Shown: positions 44,255 to 56,315, counted from the stretch's first letter. The stretch is 60,000 nucleotides of DNA from Adiantum capillus-veneris (GCA_014529385.2 CM043971.1:55415209-55475208), one strand, 5' to 3'. The notes: generated by a model not told the origin, from the letters alone. Numbers and translations are program-made.

Positions 44255-45560
44255 TGAAAGGCATAGGGAACTGGAACGTGTGATTCTCCTCCCAACCGTG
44301 TCCTATATAGGCCCTTGGCTTGGCTAAATATAGGAACCCCCTTAACGCACGTCCGTTCTAGCCATTGGCCTTGCTCGGTCCTACCCTTGGCATGACACGA
44401 CAAAAGGGTAGCGGTACACACAGTGGTAAGAAGAAAATTTGGTTGGGCGGCACACACACAAGCAAGTGGCATCGAATCATCCCGACTTGTCTATTGATTA
44501 GCGACATTGGTGACACATCGTGAGCGAGCATCACATTGGCTTTGCATCAACATTGGCCTGACACCATCAACGGCTTCAAGCATAGGCGTTTTTCAACATT
44601 TCCGTCTGACGATTAAATTTTGCATCAACTTCCTAGTCTACACCGACATGCAGGTTATTCCCATAGCAGGTTTATAGGGGGGCTTTCAAGCTCACGTACA
44701 CCAGTTTCTCCAGGTTTTTTGACAGGCATAGGTACAGCGCCTTCACAAGCATGCTTGGCAGCCATTTTGGCAGCAGTTTCTTTGCAAATGCTATGTGTTG
44801 ATAGATACATATTTTGTTGAGCACACACAATGCTATTGGGCTCTTTTGAGAGTGTTTTTCACTTCCGCCGCAAGGAGAGGTATTAGTACAAACTCATTGC
44901 ATTTTTTGGTGTCTATTTGCGCGTATATCATGCTACACTAGCAGTGACTACTGTTACATATACGTTGAGTTGCGATTACTACCACTGGACGTCACTTGTG
45001 GAGCCAATTTAGCTCAATATTTTTGGCAGGTACATGGTCATTTTTGTGACTTGGACCGGAAGAGCCCTTCCCGAGACTGTAACTCGTCATTGAGTCTACT
45101 TAACCTTTTGTGAGGGACGTTGCATGAGGTTTTTTTTTTAAAGCTAAGACTGGGGGCTGGGTTACCCAGTGTGAGGTGAATTAGGTCGATGGAGATCCCT
45201 TTTTGTGGCTTCACCATAGGTTATATATAGATGAGTATAAGTTTACGTCAAGTTGACGGTCGTCCGTGCTTTGCCAGTGGTTTATGCTACCATTTTATGT
45301 TGTATATGCTTTGACAGGATTTGATTTTGTTTATGCATTGTTTCACGTTTGTTTTGGGTTGAGATCTCCCTCCTTGAACAAAGGAGACTCCACCGGATTT
45401 TCCCGCAAGTCGTCCATACTCATTCTTGGCACACTTGATTATTCACACAATGATTTTGCTGCATATTGTCTTGAGGTGTTGCTCCTATTATAGGGAAAAC
45501 TCTATTGAAATTTTCCCAAAATTTTTCCATAAGCCTTTTGGTCACATTATCTTGAAATAT
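44255..45560. other. Possible LTR remnant and unassigned DNA
   Basis: On minus the part near 44300-44340 has TATA-like CCTATATTTAGCC and CCTATATAGGAC, as in an LTR. No partner LTR is seen, so its length is unknown. The rest carries no supported feature. Confidence 0.3.
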
Positions 45561-46190
45561 GGTTGCGAATAGCTTTGGACAAGGATGAGTACTACATCAA
45601 AAAGTTTGATAGCACAAACTTTGCAATCTAGAAGCAACATACGTGCAATGTGTTGATCAATAAGGGTCTGATAGCACCATTGCATAAGAGAATGCATACA
45701 CTGATGATCAATGGGAAGATTTGAATGCGCATGCTATGGCGACCATTTACCTGCACCTTGGTGAATCCATCTACTTCATAGTAATGGATAAGACCAATGC
45801 CAAAGATTTATGGGATGCCTTATGTGCTGCATGGGATGGTAAAATTGCCTAGAACAAGGTTTTCTCCAGAAGAAACTTATGCATATGAACATGAAAGAAG
45901 GCAATAGCGTTAGCTCTCATTTGAATGAGTTCAACAATGTTCTTTTTCACCTCACTTCCAAAGGTCTTAAATTTGATAATGAGATGAAGGTCATCTTCTT
46001 GCCATGTTCATTGCCACCATCATGGGATATGTGCAATACAGTCATAAGGTAAACAACTGGCGGCAAGTTTATTTTCAGTGACATTACTAGACATTGCTCA
46101 CTTAGGAGATAAACGTTAGTCTCTTAATGCGAGTGGGCATGGTGATGTGTATATGGCTAGTGGTGGGGATGGGAATGGAGGGAGCTTTTT
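45561..46190 (+). pseudogene. Ty1/copia gag pseudogene
   Basis: Fragments in shifting frames read as UBN2-type gag: KFDSTNFAI with a stop where Trp is expected, then KQHTCNVLINKGLIAPL, AMATIYLHLGESIYFIVMD, TNAKDLWDALCAAWDGK, SHLNEFNNVLFHLTSKGLKF, FLPCSLPPSWDM and NASGHGDVYMASGG. It resembles the gag of the copia element at 52 kb (LNEFNTIFSQL; LPESWDTF) but is much more decayed, with several shifts and stops. No pol follows. Confidence 0.7.
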
Positions 46191-46276
46191 CCAGATTTTT
46201 GCTCAATTGAGCAAAAAATAAATAAAAAAATTTCTTTGCTCCAAAATCGATTTTTGGAGCGCGCATGTTTTCTTAA

Positions 46277-46334
<58 letters not shown>

Positions 46335-46950
46335 GGGGGGAGGGACCCGCTATGCACCTTCATAGGGAACATAGCTTTTTGCAACACAAAAAGTAGGAAG
46401 ACGTTGTTTTAGGATGGACTCAAGCAGCCATCTTGCCAGGCAAAGTGAGTGTTGCCCCTTCGCATAGCGTATCATCAGCTGTCATATCTTTCGCAAGTGG
46501 TGACTCTCTTTTTGATAGCTTGGGGTAGAGCACTACATTGCTCAAGGAGAGGGACTACAATGGTATGGCTAAGGTCTCTTCTACCCCTCCTCCCCATGAG
46601 CCCACGAGAGAAGTTGAGCTTAACCTTGTGGAGGCTGACCTCGATCTCCGATTAGGCCTAGCGACATACACTTCATTTGAGAGACTCGAGCACGAGGATA
46701 GAGTTTCTCTCCCAAGTTCGCATGCAATGCATGTTAGCTTTCACATTTGAGATGAGACTAAGTCTCTCTCCTTAGGCACATGGCAAAGCTTGCCACCAAA
46801 GAGTCTAATATATGAAAGCTTGCCACCAAAGAGTCTAATATATGAAAGATAAAATATGAGAGATGGCCCTTCAAATAAATAGTCATCACCAAAGAGCTTA
46901 ATATATGAGAGAGATAAAATATGAGAGATTTTCAAATGAATAGTCACCTG
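46191..46950. repeat. Unassigned DNA with (CT)n at 46281-46333
   Basis: A (CT)n run followed by a G-rich stretch near 46334. A 36-bp unit (AAAGCTTGCCACCAAAGAGTCTAATATATG-like) is repeated at about 46780-46850. No gene seen. Confidence 0.6.
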
Positions 46951-47418
<468 letters not shown>

Positions 47419-47420
<2 letters not shown>

Positions 47421-47909
47421 GAAGTTCGTCTCTCCTACTAGATTTTGTGTGTCTCCTTACTTAGCTGCGTGTTGCATCTTACTTGGTTTGTTGATGCGTA
47501 GTGGCAAACCTTGATGCAATCAAGCTCTTGCACTTGCACGGCCTCTACATTTGTGAATCCATGCACGACCTGCACGCCATACACCCCTATGCAACATTTG
47601 CACTTGTGTTGCCTTGTGCCTATAGACTGTACAAAACTAGCTGGCTCAATGATCTCTGATGCACCTCTACGACAAGCTGTAGCTATACGATGTACCCTTT
47701 TTCTTGTGCCCTACAACACCCCACACACCTACCTTGACCTGTAGCTACTGCATCACATATTACACCAGATGCAGCCTGTACAGAGTGACAACTACATGAT
47801 TGTGTTACTTGTTGCATTTATTGGTCGCACTTTTGGGTCAAAGCACTTCGAAATCTATCTACAATATTCACTTCATCTGAGATCTACCCCTTTCAAAACC
47901 TGTTGTGCA

Positions 47910-47956
<47 letters not shown>

Positions 47957-48513
47957 CCTAGGTATTTCTATCTTCTCTCTCCTTCCAGTTTTGCAAGCTC
48001 AATTTTTGCAAGCATGACAACTAGCATCTACAACCTCTTCATTATCAACAAGTTCGACGGCCAAATCTTCTACAAGGACTATGGATCTACTGACTGTCTA
48101 GGCACTAATGATAGCTTATGGTTAACAAGTCTCTGGCATTCTATGCACGCCATCTACCGGTAGCTCTCACTTACCCATAGTTGTGGTGGCATTAAGCTCT
48201 TGGAAGTTGATACATTCGACGCCTGTTGTTTCTAGTCCCTTACAAGTACAAAATTCTTTGTGATGGCAGAGCTAGGTACCTAGGCACTAGATACCTTACT
48301 TAAAAACGTATATGATCTTTATGTCAATAGTGTACTTAAAAATCCATTTTATGAAGTTGAAATGTCAATTAAATGTGAGCTCTTTGATCTCAGCTTCACC
48401 CAATATATTCTCAAAGACAAGGGAATGTCGAGCAACAGTTAAAGACGAGCATTCATCAAAAACTTGGTTGCCTTGGGGTCTTGTAGTATTATGCCAATGT
48501 CGGATTATACTTC

Positions 48514-48515
<2 letters not shown>
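47419..48515. repeat. Unassigned DNA with (GA)n at about 47911-47954
   Basis: No gene-like content beyond one (GA)n tract. Short frames across it are not supported. Confidence 0.5.
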
Positions 48516-48584
<69 letters not shown>

Positions 48585-48588
48585 GGAA

Positions 48589-48683
<95 letters not shown>
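48516..48683. repeat. (GT)n(GA)n followed by 95-nt G tract
   Basis: (GT)n to about 48549, (GA)n with two imperfections to 48588, then 94 G and a single T (at 48649) over 48589-48683. Gly- and Pro-rich frames over it are artefacts. Confidence 0.9.
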
Positions 48684-49376
48684 CTTGTCATGCGTAAGGA
48701 GATTAATGAAGAGTCCACTTGTTGCCCTACCCGACATACTCACTGGCTTTTGCATGTTTGTAGTGGGGTGAAGGGTGGATAATGGAGTAGTTAACATGAA
48801 TTGCAGATGGAAAAATAGAGAACATTACATTTTTATTGCTTGTAGTACATAAAGCAGCACTTTATATGGTGCGGCCGCATTCATTTTCTAGAAGTCCCGA
48901 GGTTTGTAGGAGTGCTACCCTCTATAGGCAAGAGATGATTCACCATGCACCCTGGTTGCACCTTAAATCTCCCCTCGTACTCGTCTATGATGATTCCAAC
49001 TCTTTTCTAGCAAGAGAATGCAAATTTCCCCTTCTCGTTCAAGGTCAGTAACAAGTGCATATTACGTTCCATGCAACATCGATAAAGATGATAGACCTCT
49101 AATGTTGCCTTGTGAGCCTCCCCAAACCATTCTGCTCCATATGTTGCCCGTCCATTGGGGATGGCCTCCATGGAATCCTAAGTAGACTTGATGCTATTCT
49201 CAAGATTGTCGGGTATTATAGCGAGATAGAGAAGCTCTCTAGGATAGTTTTTGAATGGTTACACAAAATAATTAAAGGCACTATCAATTTTATAGCATTT
49301 GGGAGACTACTGTTTTATTATTCATTACTTTTTTACTAATGTGACACCTCAACACCCTCATACTCTATCACACAAT

Positions 49377-49472
<96 letters not shown>

Positions 49473-49690
49473 GGAGAAATATACACCTAAATCAGCTTAC
49501 ATCAAGATTAATGCTAACAAAAAGAGAGACAAAATGATTTATAAACCAAGATAATCCAAAACATCTTTGTCAAAGGTCCAATATACGGCGGAAAATGTGT
49601 CACAAAATCATTCAATCATGGGGCTTTACTCTAAGTTTGGATATGTGCATTCACAGCTAAGAGCATTGTAGACATCTACTTTGCCTAGCA
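48684..49690. repeat. Unassigned DNA with (CT)n(CA)n at about 49379-49470
   Basis: A compound tract near its right part; otherwise no recognisable coding region, LTR or RNA gene. Confidence 0.5.
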
Positions 49691-50195
49691 CAGACTAATG
49701 TATGAACATGTTTTCATTTTGGCTCAATCCAAGCACTCTCAAGAAAATGAAGTACAAGTGCTTGCAAGCCAAATAAGATTTTTTCTTGGCCTCCCTATCG
49801 GTGAAGTATGGGCATGTGCAGTAGGGTTCATCCTTGATGTGCACCTCATACACCCTCACAGTCCATCTCTTGCATGAGACTAAACCTTGAAGACTTCATA
49901 TACTTTGTCTATGATGCATTTCTCTTCAATCACCTTAGCCTTAAAACAAAGAGCCAAACCAATTACATTCGCCATATTTGATGTACATGCATCATACAAT
50001 GAGATTTTATTTTTTGAATCCCTCGCTTTTGCAAGCCAACTCCCATGCTTACTCTCGGCCAAGTTGATTCTTGGAGTGTTTGCCCTCCCATCGATACTTC
50101 TCTCTACCACTGTCATGATGCTCCTCCAATGTGCAATACGCACCTCCCACCAACTCAACCAAGAGTCATTGCGGAGATGTTTTTGTCCATACAAT
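49690..50195 (-). pseudogene. SWIM-type zinc-finger protein fragment
   Basis: On minus, residues ISLYDACTSNMANVIGLAL and VYEVFKV are followed, after a frame change near 49880, by CKRWTVRVYEVHIKDEPY, then a SWIM finger: C-T-C-P-Y-F ... L-A-C-K-H-L-Y-F (CxC...CxH) at about 49825-49760, and FLRVLGLSQNENMF. SWIM fingers occur in MULE/FAR1-type transposases and in plant nuclear proteins. No transposase catalytic part is visible, so I cannot tell host gene from transposon relic. A shift and one stop argue for a relic. Confidence 0.5.
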
Positions 50196-50409
50196 TTTCA
50201 TTGTGCCACCATTGTGAAAGGAGACAAGACTCTACTATAGCTGCCTATCTAGAGGGGGCTAAACGCCACTTTTTTCACATGTCTTTGTGAGTTTTTTGAG
50301 ATCAAGAAAACAATGTACTTTGTTGTCTGCGCCACCATGCTTTGCTTCCAATGAAAAAGACAAGAGTTCTCTTGCTGTTGTAGAACATAGTCATTCCCAC
50401 CATTGAACA
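50196..50409. other. Short unassigned stretch
   Basis: No recognisable feature between the SWIM fragment and the LTR relic. Confidence 0.4.
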
Positions 50410-50938
50410 TGGTGCGAACTGAGGTGGGAACCCGGCCAAAGCTTGAGGTGCTTGTCGTGCTTGCTGACTAAGGTGCTTGATGACTAAGGTGCTTGAGGTG
50501 CTTCATGACTAAGGTGATTAAGGGGCTTAAGGTGTTACAAAAGTCAACAAGGATACCTACATATGGGGGGTGAGCCCTACTTGTAGGAGCACGAGAGAGA
50601 ACACACACACCCTCACTCAAGGCAAGCCTAGTCTAAAGAGGCAACAAGGACACATGTCAAGCTCCTCTCCATGTTGCCCTCATAAGGTGCCTAAAGCCTA
50701 TTGGTTGGCCTCTAAAGGGGTCCAATAATATTTTAGCTAATTAAATTATTTTTAAAAGCATTTATCAAGTCCTCTCTCTCAAAGGGAAAGGAGGACACTT
50801 GTCCAAGGATTACCCCTATTGCTAGCTATGACCCAGGCTTGTGATTGGCTAGGCTAGAGAGAGCCAATGAGCTTCAAGCAAGGCGAAAAAGAGGAGATCG
50901 ACCATGCAGCTTGGGGGCTAGCTTAGGGGGTATACTCT

Positions 50939-51024
<86 letters not shown>

Positions 51025-51130
51025 TATTGTGTGAAGTGCCAAGTGCAAGAACTCCATCTCTTTCTCCAAGCTTGTTGAGAAGTTGAGAGCCTACACCGAC
51101 TGCTGCCAGAGCTTCCATAGCCATTACAGG
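50410..51130 (+). repeat. Inverted LTR relic related to the duplicated block
   Basis: Reverse complement of about 32380-33170: GAGGTGGGAACCCGGCC, the GGTGCTTGA repeats, ACACATGTC, CCTATTGGTTGGCC and TTGAGAGCCTACACC appear in matching order. It is diverged and contains a (CA)n tract at about 50941-51021 where the 32.4-kb copy has a short GTGTGTG. It is a second, plus-oriented member of that LTR family. Confidence 0.65.
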
Positions 51131-51994
51131 TGCCATTGTTGTAGTGTCTTCCACTTACGTGAGCCCACAACTCATTTGAGAGTGTGTAGCCTCTTCTTGG
51201 AGTGGCCTCATACACACAGATAGAGTGGGAGTTTGGCGACATTGTCTTCTTCGACTACAGGTACAGGTACAGGTACAGGTACAGGTACAGGTACGGGTAC
51301 AGGTTACAGGTTACAAGGAGTTTTGGATACAGGTTTCTTCTGTGGTTACAAAACATGTATTTTGACTGTGGGACAGCCATGTATATGGTTGTGGTTTGAG
51401 TGGGAGCTTCTACTCTTCTAGGCAGTCTGTTTATGCGTGTTCTTGAGCTACAGCTTTACATCATCTATGTATGTTGATGGATGTGGATATGGCAGTTTGA
51501 CAGACACTCTTTATGCATGATATTGTGGAGATTTGGTTCACTTATACATAGAGCGGGTTTGCTCTTGCTTGCAGTGTTGCGGTTTGAGTACAGATAGGTA
51601 CTTGGTTGACAGTAGAGATTGGACTTCGTTGAGCTTGTGCATTGGTTATATGCTCACTTGGATCCATTTATGCTCACGAATTTGTGTAAGCTTGGTCAGC
51701 TTATGTCTCTATTGTGGTTATTCAGACATGGAGTATGTTTATGCCTCTATGACAGCTCATTGTTGATGCATTTTGTGGCACAGTTTGCCTAGGCCGGTTG
51801 AGTTACAAGTGTCACGGGTTTATGCATTTGTTTGTGGATTTCTACGTACGTTTTTTGACCATATTATGGGCTGATTTATACTCTATGCGTTTGCTCTTTG
51901 ATTGAGCAGCAGGTGTTGTCAGATTTGCAACACTACTTTGTTGTGGCAGTTTGTTGGTTGGTTACAGGTTTCTCATTGTTGCATTCTTGTTGTA
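51131..51994 (+). other. Region before copia gag, with (TACAGG)n
   Basis: Seven to eight copies of TACAGG at 51256-51314, ending in variants. The remainder should hold the 5' LTR and leader of the following copia element, but I find neither the TGTTGGG...CCCAACA LTR nor an initiator-Met primer site. Confidence 0.5.
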
Positions 51995-53959
51995 ATGGGC
52001 ACTAAAGAGGACACAGTTTTCAATATTGAGAAGTTGGATGGTGCTAACTTCTCATATTGGAAAGATCAGATTTGGGATGTCTTGGTGCAGAAGAAACAGA
52101 TTTGACCTCTAAAGTTGCAGGGAGTTAAGCCAGAGAACATGGAGAGGGATGATTGGGAGGAGTTGGATGAGATGTGCAGGTCTACCATTAGGCTTTCCCT
52201 TTCAAAGTCTGTTTATTACAATGTGAAAGATGCACAGGGTGGAGCTTATGAGCTATGGCAACGGATTTGCGATATGTATGATAAGCATTCGGCTGCTTCT
52301 ATGGTTTATTGGATTAAAAAGCTTATTGATTTGCGAATGGAGGAAGGTGCTTCCATGAATGCGCATTTGAATGAGTTCAATACAATTTTCAGCCAACTTG
52401 CTACGCAGAAAATTACGTTTGAGGACAATGTAAAAGCTATGTTTTTACTTGTCACGTTGCCTGAGTCATGGGACACATTTAGGACAGCCATAAGTAACTC
52501 GGTTCCTGCGGATGAGTTGACAAGTACTAATGTGGAGTCTAGTCTTCTCACGGAAGAGATTAATCGAAAGAATAATGCAGGTAGTAAGTTTTCTAGTGCA
52601 ATGGTTGTCAGAGGCAGGACTATGGACAAGTATAAGTCCAACAGGGGTAAATCTAGAAGCAAGTCCCGTGCAAGCACAAGTAAAAAGGATGTGGAATGTT
52701 TTCATTGTGGTAGAAAAGGCCATTTCAAAAAGGATTGCTACAAGTGGAAAAGGGAAAATGGAGATGGTAAGGAGAAAGACCATGATGCTAAGGACAAGCC
52801 TAAATCCAATGTCAAGATTGAGGAGTTAAATGCAACACAGGGAGAGTGTAGCTCTCAAGATGACCATGTATGTGCTCCGACTAGTGCTACTAGTGAAGAG
52901 CTTGGTGATGTGTTGATTGCATCCTATTTTGATGACGCTTTTCTTCTCACTCATGAGCGTAGTATGCCTATGGATTGGGTCATTGACAGTGGTGCTTCTT
53001 TTCACGTTACGCCTCATAGGTCGTGGTTTCATGACTATGATGCTTCGAGCACAGGTACTGTCAGGATTGCTGATGGGCATTCTATGCAGATTCATGGCAT
53101 TGGGGATATTCATTTGGCTATGCCAAACTCTACTACGTTTGTCTTGCAGTGTGTGCGTCATGTGCCGGCTCTTGCAAAAAGCTTGATTAGTGTGGGTCAG
53201 TTGGATTCACTTGGTTTCAATGTATCTTTTGGTGATGGAGGTTGGAAGATCACTAAGGGCAGCCTTGTTTTGGTTAAAGGTGCTAAGAGGAATACGTTGT
53301 ATTCCATTTGTGTAGCTAGTGTGGCTGATCACATTGTGGGGATCACTGAGCAACCTCCTGCTTCTTTATGGCATCAGCGTTTGGAGCATATGTCACTGAA
53401 AGGTTTGAAGTTGTTGGCACGTACGGATTACATTCACATTTCAGATTTTGGTGGTTTTGAGTTTTGTGAGCACTGCCTTTATGGTCGACATGCTCGGTCT
53501 TCTCATAAGAAAAGTGTTCCACACAGATCTTTGGAAAAGCTAGCTTTGGTGCATAGTGATGTATGTGGGCCGATGCCCAATGCTTCTCTTGGAGGTGCTA
53601 TGTACTTTGTTACGTTCATTGATGATGCTAGCAGGAAGGTATGGGCATACCCCATTCGTAAGAAGGATATGGTGTTTGATATATTTAAGCAATGGTTGGC
53701 TCTTGTCGAGAACCAATCAGGTTGTAAGTTGAAGTGCTTACGTACGGACAATGGGGGTGAATTTATGTCTCATGCTTTCACAACATTATGTGTTGAGAAG
53801 GGTATACGGCGCGAGCTTAGTGCTCCCTATACACTTCCTCAAAATGGTGTGGCAGAGCGCATGAACAGGACTATACAGGAAAAAGTCCGTAGTATGCTTT
53901 CTATGGTGGTTTGTCAAATGGATTTTGGGCTGAAGCTGTTGCCACTTCTGTGCATTTGA
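51995..53959 (+). pseudogene. Ty1/copia gag, protease and integrase
   Basis: Starts MGTKEDTVFNIEKLDGANF (ATG at 51995). A TGA at 52103 interrupts KKQI*PLKLQG where Trp is usual; the frame stays open to 53959. Gag: LNEFNTIFSQLATQKITFED, LPESWDTFRTAI; zinc knuckle CFHCGRKGHFKKDC. Protease: WVIDSGASFHVTPH. Integrase: LWHQRLEHMS with CEHCLYG (HHCC), then LVHSDVCGPM, CLRTDNGGEF and NGVAERMNRTIQ (D,D-E). Integrase before RT makes it copia. A one-base shift near 53900 ends the frame, and NGFWAEAVATSVHLINRSPS continues in the next frame. Confidence 0.9.
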
Positions 53960-56073
53960 TAAATCGTTCACCTAGTGTTCCTTTGGGCTTCAAAGTGCCT
54001 GAAGAGGTATGGACAGGTTTGCCACCTTCGTATGGTCACCTTCGTGTTTTTGGCTGTGAAGCTTATGTACATGTACCTAAGGCAAAACGCAGCAAATTGG
54101 ATCCAAAGAGCAAGAGATGTATCTTCTTGGGTTATGGTAGCTCTGGTGAGATGGGTTATCGATTGTGGGATCCTATTGACAGGAAGATTGTGCGCAGCCA
54201 TGATGTTGTTTTTCATGAGGACTCTATGTATAGAGAATCACCGCGAACGGTTGAGGTTCGGCGTGTGATATTTGAGGAGGATGGTCATCGGTATGATGGT
54301 CCCATGGCTGCTCGTGGGCAACCCATTGACCCTCAAGTGGGAGATCAGCCCTTGTTGGGAGATCATGTAGATGTGGGACAGCCCTTGTTGGGAGATCATG
54401 TAGATGTGGGACAGCCAGATGCACCTCCTGCACAGTCTTTGAGGCGTTCAGAGCGGCGTGCAAGACAGCCTCAGCGTTTTGTGCCTTCTATGGATTATGT
54501 ATTGTTGACTGATTGCGGGGAGCCATCATGTTATGATGAGGCCATGTCTAGTGTTGACAAGCTCAAGTGGGAGCAGGCTATGCAGTCAGAGATGGATTCG
54601 TTGATCCAAAATGAAACGTGGGAGCTTACTCCTTTGCCAAAGGGTAAGAAGGCACTACCATGCAAGTGGGTTTACAAGATAAAATTGTGTTCAATGGATG
54701 CAAATCCTAGGTACAAAGCAAGGCTTGTGGCTAAAGGATTCAAGCAACAGAAGGGCATTGATTTTGACGAGATCTTCTCCCCAGAGGTGAAGATGTCTAC
54801 TTTGCGTATGTTGTTTGCTTTGGTAGCTACAGAAGACATGGAATTGAAGCAAATGGATGTAAAGACAGCTTTCTTACATCCGGACTTGCACGAGGATTTG
54901 TACATGGAGCAACCAAGTGGGTTTGTTATTCATGGCTCAAAGAAGATGGTATGCCGGCTTCTTAAGACCTTGTATGGGCTGAAGCAATCATCTCGTGAAT
55001 GGTATCGTAAGTTTGATGCATTCATGAGTTCATTGGGCTATGTACGCAGTTATGAGGACCCATGCCTCTATACTCGCAAGGCTGCAGATGGTAGTCTTAT
55101 TGTTTTGGTTTTGTATGTGGATGACATGCTGATCGCAGGGAAGTGTATTTCTGATGTGGATACCTTGAAACATAGGCTACATGAGACCTTTTCCATGAAG
55201 GATCTTGGGGATGCCAGTCATATTTTGGGTATGCGGATCACCCGTGATCGTTCTCGCAAGATGCTCTTTCTTAGTCAGAAAGAGTACATTGACAGGGTGC
55301 TTGAGCGTTTTCATATGGAAGGGGGGAAGGCCATTAGTACCCCGTTGCCTCCATATGTAAAACTCAGCCATGATGACTACCCTCAGACAGATTTGGAGAC
55401 TACAGAGATGTCTCAGATTCCCTATGCGTCAGCTGTTGGTTCCTTGATGTATGCCATGGTGGCTACGCGTCCAGATCTTGCTCATGCAGTTGGTGTGGTT
55501 AGCAGGTACATGTCTAACCCGGGCAAGCGTCATTGGGATGCAGTGAGAGGTATTCTCAGAGACTTGAGAGGGACTTCAAAGTTGTCCCTATGTTATGGTG
55601 AGAAGGATATGTATGTTTGCGGATATACAGATTCAGACTATGCAGGGTCAGTGGACTCGAGGAAGTCTACTAGCGGCTATGTGTTCACAGTTGCAGGTGG
55701 ACCTGTTTCGTGGGCATCACGTTTACAGCCATGCGTTGCTTTGAGCACTACAGAGGCTGAATATATGGCTTCCACTGAGGCTGCCAAGGAGGCCGTATGG
55801 CTCTCACGACTAGTGGGAGATCTTGGTATAGCTGGTGATGCTCCGATTCTACATTGTGATAGCCAGAGTGCCATAGCGTTGGCACGGAATCCTGTCTTCC
55901 ATGCGAAGACAAAGCACATTGAGGTGAGGTATCACTTCATACGAGAGGTGCTAGAGGACAAGCGCATAGAGCTTGTCAAGGTACACACTGACGATAACCC
56001 TGCTGATCTACTCACGAAGTCATTACCCTCACAGCGGTTTGCACACTGTAGATCGATGATGGGTATGGCTTGA
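53911..56073 (+). CDS. Ty1/copia integrase end, RT and RNase H
   Basis: 720 codons. Integrase C-terminus (FGCEAYVHVPKAKRSKLDPK; RCIFLGYGSSGEMGYRLWD), then a linker with a tandem 11-residue repeat (LLGDHVDVGQP twice). RT: CKWVYKIKLC, ARLVAKGFKQQKGIDFDEIF, QMDVKTAFLHPDL, YGLKQSSREWYRKFD, LVLYVDDMLIAGK. RNase H: GYTDSDYAGSVDSRKSTSGY, LSTTEAEYMASTEAAKEAVW, HCDSQSAIALARNPVFHAKT, HTDDNPADLLTK. The frame is intact to the TGA at 56071. It was part of a single gag-pol polyprotein before the shift near 53900. Confidence 0.92.
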   Translation: MSNGFWAEAVATSVHLINRSPSVPLGFKVPEEVWTGLPPSYGHLRVFGCEAYVHVPKAKRSKLDPKSKRCIFLGYGSSGEMGYRLWDPIDRKIVRSHDVVFHEDSMYRESPRTVEVRRVIFEEDGHRYDGPMAARGQPIDPQVGDQPLLGDHVDVGQPLLGDHVDVGQPDAPPAQSLRRSERRARQPQRFVPSMDYVLLTDCGEPSCYDEAMSSVDKLKWEQAMQSEMDSLIQNETWELTPLPKGKKALPCKWVYKIKLCSMDANPRYKARLVAKGFKQQKGIDFDEIFSPEVKMSTLRMLFALVATEDMELKQMDVKTAFLHPDLHEDLYMEQPSGFVIHGSKKMVCRLLKTLYGLKQSSREWYRKFDAFMSSLGYVRSYEDPCLYTRKAADGSLIVLVLYVDDMLIAGKCISDVDTLKHRLHETFSMKDLGDASHILGMRITRDRSRKMLFLSQKEYIDRVLERFHMEGGKAISTPLPPYVKLSHDDYPQTDLETTEMSQIPYASAVGSLMYAMVATRPDLAHAVGVVSRYMSNPGKRHWDAVRGILRDLRGTSKLSLCYGEKDMYVCGYTDSDYAGSVDSRKSTSGYVFTVAGGPVSWASRLQPCVALSTTEAEYMASTEAAKEAVWLSRLVGDLGIAGDAPILHCDSQSAIALARNPVFHAKTKHIEVRYHFIREVLEDKRIELVKVHTDDNPADLLTKSLPSQRFAHCRSMMGMA

Positions 56074-56128
56074 CTTCTTTTGCTGTACTTTGGCCACTTT
56101 AAAGGCACACTGCCTTTAAGTGGGAGAT
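56074..56128 (+). promoter_or_regulatory. Copia polypurine tract
   Basis: AAGTGGGAGAT directly precedes the LTR start TGTTGGG, the usual copia arrangement. Confidence 0.7.
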
Positions 56129-56315
56129 TGTTGGGTTAAAGGCCCGTGTGCCCGGATGCCCGTTGTTCAGCCGCCCATGTACAGCCATTCATTTACTCAT
56201 TCATAATAACTATACTCATAACTACACATTGTAGTGTGAGTACCGCCTCGCCACACACTGTGTCTATCTCCTTCTTCGTGTTGGCTCTCTGTGTGTGTGC
56301 TCTCCGATCCCAACA
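56129..56315 (+). repeat. Copia 3' LTR, 187 bp
   Basis: Starts TGTTGGG and ends CCCAACA, a perfect 7-bp inverted terminal repeat; it carries no obvious TATA box. There is no matching 5' LTR upstream of 51995, so the element is 5'-truncated or its 5' end is rearranged. Confidence 0.75.

Noticed and set aside
43692-44472. Overlapping short frames on both strands as candidate genes
   Set aside because: No recognisable protein; likely leader or LTR remnant near the primer site.
48312-48797. Gly-rich or Pro-rich proteins across the G tract
   Set aside because: Created by the homopolymer; flanking residues show no domain.
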